Positions 9,727-17,971 of a stretch of 64,000 nt of DNA are shown piece after piece. Source of the stretch: Winogradskya consettensis. Lineage in GTDB: Bacteria; Actinomycetota; Actinomycetes; Mycobacteriales; Micromonosporaceae. Numbering within the stretch: position 1 is the stretch's first letter; each line of letters opens with the position of its first letter. The stretch is taken from contig NZ_BOQP01000024.1 of the NCBI RefSeq assembly GCF_018332715.1, forward strand, positions 1 through 64,000. The letters run 5' to 3'. A model generated the notes under the pieces. That model worked only from the letters and a program-made list of their open reading frames with translations. It made no database searches and had not been told where the DNA came from. A program made the position numbers and the translations under genes.

Positions 9727-10386
9727 GTGACGACGCGATTTGATGACCTGGTACGCCGGGCGCGGGCGCTGGTGGTGGACGGGCGACGCGCGGTGCTCGG
9801 GATCGTCGGGCCGCCCGCCGCGGGCAAGACGACGCTCGCCGAGGAACTGGTCGCGGCGCTCGCGGCGACCAGTCCGCCCGGCTGGGTCGCCCACGTCCCG
9901 ATGGACGGCTTCCACCTGGCCGACGCCGAGCTCGACCGGCTCGGCAGCCGCGACCGCAAGGGCGCCCCGGACACGTTCGACGCGCTCGGCTACGCGGCGA
10001 TGCTGCGCCGCCTGCACGACGACACCGACGAGATGATCTACGCGCCCGGTTTCGAGCGCACCATCGAGCAGCCGATCGCCGGTGCCATCCCCGTCCCGCA
10101 CACCGCCCGGCTCATCGTCTCCGAGGGCAACTACCTGCTGGTCGACGACGACCGCTGGAACCGGGTCCGCCCGCTGCTCGCCGAGATCTGGTACGCCGAC
10201 CTCGACCAGGACACCCGCCTCGCCCGGCTGATCGCCCGCCACGTCCGCTTCGGCAAGACGGAGCACGAGGCGGTCGCCTGGGCCACCGGCACCGACGAGC
10301 GCAATGCGGCCGTCATCGCGGCGACCCGGACCAGGGCGGACCTCATCGTCCCGTCCGCCCTGATCGGCACCACGCTCACCCCTTGA
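9727..10386 (+). CDS. P-loop nucleoside/nucleotide kinase family protein (uridine/pantothenate kinase fold)
   Basis: This is a cytosolic kinase of 219 residues. It has a Walker A motif GPPAAGKTT near residue 23, the substrate-binding PMDGFHL typical of the uridine kinase/pantothenate kinase/phosphoribulokinase fold, and a conserved SEGNYLL strand. The likely reaction is ATP-dependent phosphorylation of a nucleoside or sugar. I assign a GTG start at 9727, with no ribosome-binding site and possibly a leaderless transcript. Its 3' end overlaps the convergent anti-sigma-like gene by 11 bp. Confidence 0.85.
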   Translation: MTTRFDDLVRRARALVVDGRRAVLGIVGPPAAGKTTLAEELVAALAATSPPGWVAHVPMDGFHLADAELDRLGSRDRKGAPDTFDALGYAAMLRRLHDDTDEMIYAPGFERTIEQPIAGAIPVPHTARLIVSEGNYLLVDDDRWNRVRPLLAEIWYADLDQDTRLARLIARHVRFGKTEHEAVAWATGTDERNAAVIAATRTRADLIVPSALIGTTLTP

Positions 10387-11503
10387 CCGGGGGCTTCCAG
10401 CCTTTCGCGTCGGTGCAGCTGCCGACGGTCATCTCCGTGGCCATCCGCTTCAGGTCCTGCTCGCCGATGACGTCCCGTTCCGGGACGCTCAGGTAGACCA
10501 GGCAGTTGCCGGTCTCGACGACCAGATCGGCGCCCGTCGGGCTCCCGCTGCTGTTGAGCGGGCTCGGCCGCGGGACATACCAGACGTTGCGGCCGCCGAT
10601 CGTCTCCGGTGCCCCGAGATCAGCCTTGACGGTAGGCCAGTCCCGATTCGTGTCCGGCGTCGCCGTCACCGACAGCGCCCACCCGCTCGCGAGATCCTGC
10701 ATCGTCGGGTAGACGGACTTCCCGAAGCCGATCCGCGCGTCCGGGTCGATCCCGGGCAGGTCGCGGATGCTCACATAGCTGACCGGCAGCCCCTGCGGCA
10801 CCCAGCCGAACTGGACCGGCGTCCCGACGTCCTGCACCCCGGGCAGCCGTACATCCCCGGCAACCTCGGACAGCTCCGCCTTCTTCTCGGCCTCGTGCCC
10901 CCACCACCCGTCGTCGCTGGTGTAGACGAGCACCCAGACACCGGAGCTCTCCTCCCAGCCGACGGCCGGATAGACACCCTCGGGAACCACGTTGCTCGCC
11001 GTGAACGTCAGCGCGGTCGAGAACCAGGCCGGATGACCCGCCACGGTCACCTGCTCACCCTGCTTCAACCTCGCCGGGTCGTACTCGCCGGGGTTGTAGG
11101 CCAGCAGTTCGGCGCCCCCGTTGAGGCCCGCCTCCCCCGGTCGCGGGGACCTGATGTCCCCCACGTTGCGGATCGTGGCGAACTGCCCCACCCCGTCCCC
11201 GCCCCGGTTCGTCAGCACGAACTGCGACCCGGCCACCATCGCCACACTCAACTGCGAAGCGTCACGGTAGTGCGGTTTCACGACCGACGCCGGCGGCGGC
11301 TCACTGCTTTTCCGGCCCACTGCCACGGGTACGCCCACAGCCGCGGCAACCACGAGAACGGCTGCGACGGCGGACCCCGCCACCCGGCGCCGGCGACGAA
11401 TACTCCCCGCCCGGACCTCAGCGCCCTGCGCGATCCCCACACTGTCCTCAGGCCCGCCCGCGTGCCGCTCCAACGTCAGGCGCAGCTCCTCCAGAGTGTT
11501 CAT
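10376..11503 (-). CDS. Single-pass membrane protein, probable anti-sigma partner of the adjacent SigE-type factor
   Basis: This 375-residue protein has about 35 cytoplasmic residues starting MNTLEELRLTLERHAGG, a basic stretch RRRRR, one membrane segment (AVAAVLVVAAAVGVPVAVG) and a large extracytoplasmic domain of no known family. Its ATG overlaps the sigma-factor stop as ATGA (11500-11503), so the two are translationally coupled. This is the usual layout of SigE-family ECF loci, where the second gene encodes a membrane protein that may hold the sigma factor. No zinc-binding HxxxCxxC motif is visible, so the anti-sigma role is inferred from context. Confidence 0.75.
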   Translation of the reverse strand: MNTLEELRLTLERHAGGPEDSVGIAQGAEVRAGSIRRRRRVAGSAVAAVLVVAAAVGVPVAVGRKSSEPPPASVVKPHYRDASQLSVAMVAGSQFVLTNRGGDGVGQFATIRNVGDIRSPRPGEAGLNGGAELLAYNPGEYDPARLKQGEQVTVAGHPAWFSTALTFTASNVVPEGVYPAVGWEESSGVWVLVYTSDDGWWGHEAEKKAELSEVAGDVRLPGVQDVGTPVQFGWVPQGLPVSYVSIRDLPGIDPDARIGFGKSVYPTMQDLASGWALSVTATPDTNRDWPTVKADLGAPETIGGRNVWYVPRPSPLNSSGSPTGADLVVETGNCLVYLSVPERDVIGEQDLKRMATEMTVGSCTDAKGWKPPVKG

Positions 11504-11994
11504 GACAGGACTTCCTTCCGCTCGCCGGCCGGGGCCAGCTCCACCCGCAACGCCGACAGGGCCCGGCTCGCATAGGCCCGCACGGTCGCCGGCCGGCACC
11601 GCAGCACCTCCGCGATCTCCGGATCGGTGAGCCCCTCGTAGTACCGCAGCACGATCACCGCCCGCTGCTGGCGGGGCAACGTCCCCAGCACCTGCCACAT
11701 CTCGTCATCAGCCTCGGGCCGGGCCTCCACGGTCAGCCGCTGCTCCCCCGCCCACTCCAGCGGCACGGTCACCACCCGCCTGCGCCGGCGCAGCAACGAC
11801 AGAAACTCATTCGTCACCATCCGCCGCACATACCCGTACGGCTCCTCCATCGCCCCGATCCGATGCCACTTCAACATCGCCCGAGCCAGCACCTCCTGCA
11901 CAATGTCCCGCGCATACTCCCGCTCCCCACTCAGCAGAACGGCATACCGCATCAACGCCGCCAACCGCGCCGACACGAACTCCTCGAACCGCAT
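11500..11994 (-). CDS. ECF RNA polymerase sigma factor, SigE family
   Basis: This 164-residue sigma factor has region 2 (RFEEFVSARLAALMRYAVLL, then DIVQEVLARAMLKW) and region 4 (LPRQQRAVIVLRYYEGLTDPEIAEVL). These match the SigE/SigM-like group common in actinomycetes. I choose ATG 11994 because GGGGAGGGG precedes it; an in-frame ATG at 12015 has no such site. It is coupled to the downstream membrane protein. The upstream spacer (11995-12131) presumably holds its promoter, which ECF factors often autoregulate. Confidence 0.9.
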   Translation of the reverse strand: MRFEEFVSARLAALMRYAVLLSGEREYARDIVQEVLARAMLKWHRIGAMEEPYGYVRRMVTNEFLSLLRRRRRVVTVPLEWAGEQRLTVEARPEADDEMWQVLGTLPRQQRAVIVLRYYEGLTDPEIAEVLRCRPATVRAYASRALSALRVELAPAGERKEVLS

Positions 11995-12131
11995 GAACCC
12001 CTCCCCGCTCGGCATTCCGCATAAGGAACGCCCGCCCGCGGCGAGGTGCTGCCCGGCCCGAGGTGAACAATCGGCGAGTGCCAGGAAGCGTCCAGGTGTC
12101 GAATGACGCGACTGCTCGATGCGGCGGGGGC

Positions 12132-12181
12132 CCCGGTGGCGATCACGGCGGGACCGGCTCGGGCCCGGTGGCGATCACGGC
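12132..12181. repeat. 18-bp direct repeat at the end of a gene remnant
   Basis: CCCGGTGGCGATCACGGC occurs at 12132-12149 and again at 12164-12181, 32 bp apart. The second copy contains, on the minus strand, the TGA (12175-12177) of the degenerate frame described next. Confidence 0.8.
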
Positions 12182-12436
12182 TGGTAGGCGTCGTGGATGA
12201 CGGCGAGGGTTGCTTGTTCGGGGGTGAGGAGGAGCGCGTCGGAGGACGGGTCCAAGGATGTTTTGCGTAGATCGTCGGGCTGCCGGGGAGGGTGGGAAGC
12301 GCCGTGATCACGTCGAGCAGGGTTGGCACGGTGCGGGGTTTCTGCGGGGAGGGAGTCGCAGGGTGTCCCAGATGATGGGGACGAGCGGGGCAGGGGGTTC
12401 GGTGGGGGTGGGGGGTTCGGGCTTGAGGGTTCGCAT
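12175..12436 (-). pseudogene. Remnant of an unknown small gene with two frame breaks
   Basis: Reading the minus strand from ATG 12436, one frame begins MRTLKPEPPTP and reaches LVPIIWDTLRLPP, a second continues PTLLDVITALPTLPGSPTIY, and a third ends SDALLLTPEQATLAVIHDAY before TGA 12175. Each piece looks protein-like, and together they read as one small protein broken by two indels. I do not recognise a named family. Gene decay or base-calling errors in a G-rich tract are the two explanations. The rest of 12015-12470 holds no other feature I can support. Confidence 0.4.
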
Positions 12437-12471
12437 GTGGATCACGGTAGGGGGCGGTGGGGGGCGGGGGA

Positions 12472-12681
12472 TCACGGATTCGTGCCGCCTGCGGGGCCGG
12501 TGGTTCGCCAGTCGAACTCGCCGGCGTCGATCCAGACGTCCTCGCCGGAGGGCGGGGGTGCGGGGGCGTCGGTGACGGTGGGGTGTCGCTGGTGGGCGGT
12601 GAGGAGCGTGGGCGCCGCGGTGCCGGTCACGGCGAAGGCTGCGGTGGCGAGGGCGGCGATCAGCGCGATCCTGCGACGCAT
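12472..12681 (-). CDS. Small secreted peptide, unknown function
   Basis: This 69-residue protein starts at ATG 12681 after GGAAGGA. It has a clean Sec signal peptide (MRRRIALIAALATAAFAVTG, cleaved near TAAP) and a mature part of about 45 residues that contains GEDVWIDAGEFDWRTTGPAG. No cysteines or known motifs are present. It is divergent from the metallophosphoesterase. The function is unknown. Confidence 0.6.
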   Translation of the reverse strand: MRRRIALIAALATAAFAVTGTAAPTLLTAHQRHPTVTDAPAPPPSGEDVWIDAGEFDWRTTGPAGGTNP

Positions 12682-12782
12682 GGGTGTCCTTCCGGTGGAG
12701 TGTCGGTGGACAACGTAACCAGCGTCCGCATCGGCGGGCCGGGCGGGCGTGGCAGACTTGCCCCGTGCCTGGGGAAGAGACC

Positions 12783-13964
12783 GTGTCTGTGGGAGAAGCC
12801 GTCGAGACCGAGCCGCGGCGCGGGCCCGGCCGGGCTGCGCGCTTCGCGCTGATCGTGACCGCCGTGCTGGTGCTGCTGTTCGGCGTACCCTGGTGGACGT
12901 TGATCTGGTCCGGCAATGAGTGGCCGGGTGCGGTTTTCGTGGGCGGGACGGTCGTCTTCGTGGTCGCCGCCGCCGCCTTCCCGGGGCTGATGTTCTCCGG
13001 GCACGGCCAGCATCACCGGGATCTGCCCGCGCGGATCGCCGACACCCTGCTCGGCATCGTCTGGGTGTTCTTCGTCTGGTCGGTGCTCGGTAACGTGCTG
13101 CGCCTCGTGCTCGCCGTCGCCGGGGTCGCCGATCCCGCCCGCTCCCGCATCGTCACGGCGGTGGTGGCGGTGGTGGCGATCGTGCTGCTCGTCTGGGGGA
13201 ACATCGAGGCGATGCGCGTCTCCCGCGTACGCCGCATCGACGTGGTTATCCCGCGGCTCGGCGCGGGGCTGGACGGGTTGCGGGTCGTGTTGCTGACCGA
13301 CACGCACTACGGGCCGATCAACCGGGCGAAGTGGTCGCGGGGCGTGGTCGACGTGGTGAATTCCCTCGATCCGGACGTCGTCGCGCACACCGGCGACATC
13401 GCCGACGGTGAGGTGGCGCAGCGTCGCGAGCAGGCAGCACCGCTCGGGGATGTCCGCGCCGGGCTGGCCCGGGTCTACGTGACCGGCAACCACGAGTACT
13501 TCTCCGGCGCCCAGCGCTGGGTGGAGCACATGGCGTCGCTGGGCTGGGAGGCCCTGCACAACCGGCACGTCGTCGTCGAGCGCGGCGGCAGCAGCCTGGT
13601 CATCGCCGGGGTCGACGACCGCACGGCGGCCGGCTCGGGAGTGCCGGGGCACCACATGGACCACGAGGCGGCGCTGCTCGGCGCCGACCCGGAGCTGCCG
13701 GTGCTGCTGCTGGCGCATCAGCCGCAGCAGATCACCGGGGCGGTCGCGCACGGCGTCGACCTGCAGATCTCCGGGCACACCCACGGCGGGCAGATCTGGC
13801 CGTTCCACTATCTCGTGCGCATCGACCAGCCGGTGCTGCAGGGGCTGAGCAGGCACGGCGAGCGCACCCAGCTCTACACGTCGCGGGGCACCGGTTTCTG
13901 GGGGCCGCCGTTCCGCGTCTTCGCGCCGAGCGAGATCACCCTGCTGACGCTGCGTTCCGCGTAG
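12783..13964 (+). CDS. Membrane-bound metallophosphoesterase
   Basis: This protein of about 393 residues has four or five N-terminal membrane segments (about residues 20-150) followed by a calcineurin-like phosphoesterase domain. The metal-binding motifs are in order: LLTDTHYGP, HTGDIADGE, TGNHEYFSG, LLAHQP and SGHTHGGQIWPF. This is the YkuE-like membrane metallophosphatase layout; the substrate (a lipid or cell-wall phosphate ester) is unknown. GTG 12783 is chosen because GGGGAAGAGA lies just upstream; GTG 12765 is an alternative. It ends 10 bp before the convergent ADC-fold gene. Confidence 0.88.
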   Translation: MSVGEAVETEPRRGPGRAARFALIVTAVLVLLFGVPWWTLIWSGNEWPGAVFVGGTVVFVVAAAAFPGLMFSGHGQHHRDLPARIADTLLGIVWVFFVWSVLGNVLRLVLAVAGVADPARSRIVTAVVAVVAIVLLVWGNIEAMRVSRVRRIDVVIPRLGAGLDGLRVVLLTDTHYGPINRAKWSRGVVDVVNSLDPDVVAHTGDIADGEVAQRREQAAPLGDVRAGLARVYVTGNHEYFSGAQRWVEHMASLGWEALHNRHVVVERGGSSLVIAGVDDRTAAGSGVPGHHMDHEAALLGADPELPVLLLAHQPQQITGAVAHGVDLQISGHTHGGQIWPFHYLVRIDQPVLQGLSRHGERTQLYTSRGTGFWGPPFRVFAPSEITLLTLRSA

Positions 13965-13974
13965 GAGGACACGC

Positions 13975-14538
13975 TCAGCCGCCGAACCTCAGCCGGAAGT
14001 CGGCGAGGGTCAGCGAGAACAGGGGACGGCGCCCGGCCAGCCAGGACAGCGGGCCGGTCCCGTCGACGTCCCAGGTGATGCGGGTCGCGCGAACGGCTGC
14101 TCTGCCGCGTACCCGTGTGGTGATGTCTTTCTGAATCAGTGTGAGTGGGGTGGGCCACCGGCCCGGCACACGACGGCCCGGCCTGATCGTCGCCGAAGCG
14201 ATCCCCGCCGCGACGGCGAGGGGCGGGCTGACCTCGAGCACTGCCAGGTCTTTCGGGATGGCCCACAGCGCGCGGCCCCCGTCGCGGGAGGCCGGGCTGT
14301 CGACCCAGATGTGCGTGATCGTCTGCCGGCGCCCGCGGAGCAGGACCGCGGTGAGCAGTTCGCGGTAGTCGAGGACGCCACCGGGCTCGTAGTCGACCCA
14401 GGCGGCACCGACCGGGACACGCCCGGCGACGGTGACCGGTCGCAGCCCCGGGTCCAGGGTGGGCAGGCTGCGGACGGGCAGGAGGAAGACGGACAGGTAG
14501 AGCTGTCCCCGAAGGTTCCACGGCGCGGGTGGATACAT
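13975..14538 (-). CDS. Acetoacetate decarboxylase-like (ADC superfamily) protein
   Basis: This 187-residue protein starts MYPPAPWNLRGQLYLSVFLL and resembles the ADC-fold proteins common in actinomycetes, which bind or decarboxylate small keto acids. Recognisable parts are AAWVDYEPGGVLDY, the HIWVDSPASRDGGRALWAIPK segment and a C-terminal LSWLAGRRPLFS. A clear Schiff-base Lys is not obvious, so enzymatic function is uncertain. It is divergent from the M1 peptidase gene, 59 bp away. Confidence 0.7.
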   Translation of the reverse strand: MYPPAPWNLRGQLYLSVFLLPVRSLPTLDPGLRPVTVAGRVPVGAAWVDYEPGGVLDYRELLTAVLLRGRRQTITHIWVDSPASRDGGRALWAIPKDLAVLEVSPPLAVAAGIASATIRPGRRVPGRWPTPLTLIQKDITTRVRGRAAVRATRITWDVDGTGPLSWLAGRRPLFSLTLADFRLRFGG

Positions 14539-14597
14539 GCGTCCACAGTAGGGTGTCGCAGCGCTCTGAGCAGGGGCGAGTTCGCTACCGTCACTTT

Positions 14598-16619
14598 ATG
14601 TTATTACGTGCATACTTATCGTGCCTGCTCGTCGCGGGCCTCCTTGTCGCCGGTGCGACCCCCGCACCGGCCGCCGAGTTCCGGCCCGGAGCGGCAGGCC
14701 TGGGTGATCCCTACTTCCCGCTCGCGGGCAACGGCGGGTACGACGTCCAGCACTACGGGCTCGACATCACGTACACGCCGAAGTCCGGGCAGCTCGCCGG
14801 CGTGGCGACGATCGAGGCGGTCGCCACCCAGGGCCTCTCGTCGTTCAACCTCGACTTCGACGCCCTGACGCTGCGGTCGCTGACGGTGAACGGGCAGCCC
14901 GCCCGGTGGCGCCGCGCGAACGGCGAGCTGACCGTGACACCGGGCGCCGGGCTGCGCAGGGGGCGTACGTTCACCGTCGTGGCGCGCTACGACGGCGTAC
15001 CGCAGATCATCGAGGACTCCAACCTCGGCGCGTCGGGGGTGTTCCGCACCGACGACGGCATGGTGATCGCCGGTCAGCCCGAGGTCGCGTCGAGCTGGTT
15101 CCCGGTCAACGACCACCCGCTCGACAAGGCCTCCTACACGATCCGGGTGACCGCGCCGCAGGGCCTCCAGGCGATCGCCAACGGGGTGCTCAAGAACCAT
15201 CTCACCCGCCACGGCTGGACGACGTGGACGTGGGACGCGCGCGAGCCGATGGCGTCCTACCTGGCCACGGCGACGGTCGGCGAGTACCGCGTCACCGCGT
15301 ACCGCAAGAACGGGATCCGGTTCCTGGACGCCCTCGACCCGAAGCTGTTCACCCCGGCCGCCACGCCCCGCACCGGCACGCACATGGCGCTCAGCCGGAC
15401 GGGCGAACCGGCCTACAAACGGCTCACCCGGACCATCACCGTCCCCCGGGCCGGCGCGACCGTCAGCTTCTGGGCCGACCGCGACACCGAGTATCCGGAC
15501 TACTTCTTCGTCGAGGCGCGCCCCGCCGGCACCGGCGACTGGACGACTCTGCCCGACACCAACGGTCACACCTCGAACGACACGGACGGCATCTGTGAGT
15601 ACGGCGAGCGGCTGCACCCGTTCCTCCTGCACTACGTGACCGTCAAGGGCTGCGAGCCGTCCGGCACCACCGGCGACTGGAACGCGGCAACGGGCGAGAG
15701 CGACGGGTACGAGCACTGGTCGGTCGACCTGGATCCGTACGCGTCGAAGAAGGTAGAAATCTCCCTGACCACCGTGAACGACGACGCCTTCACCCTGGCC
15801 GGCGCGGCAGTCGACGACGTGGTCGTGTCCACCGGGGACGGCAGCACGTCCTTCGAGGCCGGCCTCGGCGGCTGGAAAGCCGCGAAAGCCCCTGCCGGCA
15901 GCAGCACCGGTGCCACGACCTGGATCGCGGGCACGGTCGCCGACCTCCCGCCGACCACCGGCGACTTCGCCGCCGGCTCCCTGGCCCGCGAACCCGAGAT
16001 CCTCGACTTCCTCGGCAGCGTCTTCGGCCGTTACCCGTTCTCCGCCGCCGGGGGCATCGTCGACGCCGACGACGGGCTCGGCTTCGCCCTGGAGAACCAG
16101 ACCCGCCCGATCTACGCGCAGGCCTTCTTCACCTCACCGGCGGACGGCGACTCCGTCGTGGTGCACGAACTCGCCCATCAGTGGTACGGCGACAGCCTCG
16201 CCGTCGCCCGCTGGCAGGACATCTGGCTCAACGAGGGCTTCGCAACGTACGCGGAATGGCTGTGGGCCGAGCACGAAGGACTCAGCACCGCCCAGGAGGA
16301 GTTCGACTCCTACGCCGGCTCCTACGACGGCGACGAGTCGTTCTGGGAGCTGCCGATCGGAGACCCCGGACCCGAACACCTCTTCGACAGGCAGGTGTAC
16401 ACCCGCGGCGCCATGACTCTGCACGCCCTGCGCCTCGCCGTGGGCGACAAGGCGTTCTTCCGCATCCTGAAGAAGTGGGTCACCAGCCACGCCGGCGGGA
16501 ACGTCACCACGCCGGATTTCATCACCCTCGCCGAGAAGGTCTCCGGCAAGCAGCTGGACGCACTCTTCGACACGTGGCTCTACTCCCCTGTCCAGCCCGC
16601 CTCGTCGGTCCCGTCCTAG
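14598..16619 (+). CDS. Secreted M1-family zinc aminopeptidase with a large inserted beta domain
   Basis: This 673-residue protein has a Sec signal peptide (about 1-27, ending APA). The N-terminal M1 beta domain is interrupted at about residues 262-442 by a beta-rich module containing AGATVSFWADRDTEYPDYFF and YEHWSVDLDPYA. The module resembles immune-inhibitor-A/MAM-like jelly rolls. The catalytic domain follows with the zinc site HELAHQW (H523, E524, H527) and Glu in LNEGFA (E546). M1 enzymes remove N-terminal residues from peptides; the insertion may bind substrate or the wall. ATG 14598 is chosen because the signal peptide begins there; the longer frame from 14529 is not credible. Confidence 0.9.
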   Translation: MLLRAYLSCLLVAGLLVAGATPAPAAEFRPGAAGLGDPYFPLAGNGGYDVQHYGLDITYTPKSGQLAGVATIEAVATQGLSSFNLDFDALTLRSLTVNGQPARWRRANGELTVTPGAGLRRGRTFTVVARYDGVPQIIEDSNLGASGVFRTDDGMVIAGQPEVASSWFPVNDHPLDKASYTIRVTAPQGLQAIANGVLKNHLTRHGWTTWTWDAREPMASYLATATVGEYRVTAYRKNGIRFLDALDPKLFTPAATPRTGTHMALSRTGEPAYKRLTRTITVPRAGATVSFWADRDTEYPDYFFVEARPAGTGDWTTLPDTNGHTSNDTDGICEYGERLHPFLLHYVTVKGCEPSGTTGDWNAATGESDGYEHWSVDLDPYASKKVEISLTTVNDDAFTLAGAAVDDVVVSTGDGSTSFEAGLGGWKAAKAPAGSSTGATTWIAGTVADLPPTTGDFAAGSLAREPEILDFLGSVFGRYPFSAAGGIVDADDGLGFALENQTRPIYAQAFFTSPADGDSVVVHELAHQWYGDSLAVARWQDIWLNEGFATYAEWLWAEHEGLSTAQEEFDSYAGSYDGDESFWELPIGDPGPEHLFDRQVYTRGAMTLHALRLAVGDKAFFRILKKWVTSHAGGNVTTPDFITLAEKVSGKQLDALFDTWLYSPVQPASSVPS

Positions 16620-16698
16620 GCCGATCCGGCCGCGGTGCGGCTGAGCGTGACCGGGCGTGACCCGGATCCGGTCCTCCTGCACGACGCTGCATGCTGAC

Positions 16699-17427
16699 AT
16701 GGTGCGAGAGCTGAGAGCTACCTGGGACTTCGCGGGCCACACCCTGACGGCGACCGCGGGCAGCGTGACGGGGAACCGGTACGACGACAACTACGACGTG
16801 CTGCACCTGGACGGCGGGCGGGTGCTCGCCGTGATCGCGGACGGGATGGGGGACGGGGCGGGGAGCCGCGCTGCCGGGCGTGCGGCGGCGGATGTCTTTG
16901 TGGAAGTGACGGCGACCACGCACGGGCCGGACGCGCTGCGGGCTGCCGTCGCCGAGGTGCAGCTCGCGGTCCGGGAGGCAGGCCGGGGCATCGCCGGGCT
17001 GACCGGGTGCACGCTCACCGCGTTCGTGGGTGACGGGTCCGGGGCATGGCTGGTGCAGCTCGGTGATTCGCGGGCGTACCGACTGCGGGACGGGCTGCTC
17101 GAGCTGCTCACTGTCGATCACACCGCGGCATGGCTGGGCCTGCTGCATGGCTGGTACGCCGCGGGCTCGGCCGAGGCGCACGCGGCCGGCTACCAGCTGA
17201 CCCGGTACGCGGGCCACCCCGGGATGCCCGAACCGGACCTGCTCAACGTCGGGCTGCGCGCCGGCGACGTGTTCCTGCTCTGCACCGACGGGGTCAGCGA
17301 CCAGATCCCCTACGAACGGCTGGCCGCGCTCCTGTCGGCCGGCACCGTCACCGAGCTGCTCGAGGAGACGTTGCGGGCCGGCGGTAAGGACAACGCCACC
17401 GCGGTGATCATCCGGGTGAAACGGTGA
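16699..17427 (+). CDS. PP2C-type serine/threonine protein phosphatase
   Basis: This is a 242-residue soluble metal-dependent phosphatase. The motifs run in order: ADGMGDG (metal Asp), TGCTLTAFV, QLGDSRAYRL, LLCTDGVSD and GGKDNATAVII. PP2C enzymes dephosphorylate substrates of Hanks-type Ser/Thr kinases; no kinase gene is adjacent. The start is ATG 16699, with a GTG in the next codon also possible. It is convergent with the peptidoglycan-binding-like gene. Confidence 0.88.
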   Translation: MVRELRATWDFAGHTLTATAGSVTGNRYDDNYDVLHLDGGRVLAVIADGMGDGAGSRAAGRAAADVFVEVTATTHGPDALRAAVAEVQLAVREAGRGIAGLTGCTLTAFVGDGSGAWLVQLGDSRAYRLRDGLLELLTVDHTAAWLGLLHGWYAAGSAEAHAAGYQLTRYAGHPGMPEPDLLNVGLRAGDVFLLCTDGVSDQIPYERLAALLSAGTVTELLEETLRAGGKDNATAVIIRVKR

Positions 17428-17449
17428 TCAGGTGTCCTCGTCGTGGCTG

Positions 17450-17737
17450 TCAGGCGGCCTGTTCGAAGCGGCGGATCTCGCGGGCTTCCTTGGCGTAGCG
17501 GGTGAGCAGGTGGACCGTGCGGGGGCCGGCCACGCCGTCCGGGTCCAGGCCGACGTGGGACTGGAAGTGGCGGACGGCGGTGGTCAGGTTCTCGTCGGTG
17601 GGGCCGACGGGTATGCGCAGGGCGGTGAAGTGTTCGCGCAGGGACCCGGGGTCCGCGGTGGGGGCGGGCTCGTCGCTCCAGCCGATCAGGCCTCCGACGG
17701 CCGTTCCGACCACGCTGAGCATTCCTCGTGCCGACAT
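17450..17737 (-). CDS. Small protein with a peptidoglycan-binding-1-like domain
   Basis: In this 95-residue protein, residues about 30-80 match the PG_binding_1 helical repeat: AVRHFQSHVGLDPDGVAGPRT, with the typical Q-x5-LDPDGVAGP signature. The N-terminus (MSARGMLSVVGTAVGGLIGW) is weakly hydrophobic and could be an export signal or anchor. It probably binds cell wall. The gap to the divergent HtrA gene (17738-17971) is promoter DNA with no other feature that I see. Confidence 0.75.
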   Translation of the reverse strand: MSARGMLSVVGTAVGGLIGWSDEPAPTADPGSLREHFTALRIPVGPTDENLTTAVRHFQSHVGLDPDGVAGPRTVHLLTRYAKEAREIRRFEQAA

Positions 17738-17971
17738 CGCGACCTCCTTGTTTCGTCGTACTCACATCATGCGGAGTTCGCCTGTGCCGGGCCTCTGCCG
17801 ACGGGCCCGACCTGCTTTGAATCAGCTATGACTTTCGGCCGACCGGCGGCACACCTAAGGGTTTTCCCTGGTCGCGGTGGTTTACAGCAAACCCACAGAC
17901 GCTTCACCGGGAGCTGACAACCGGGCGGGCAACAGTAGTGACATCACCGCTGAATCGAAGGCAGGCGCGTC

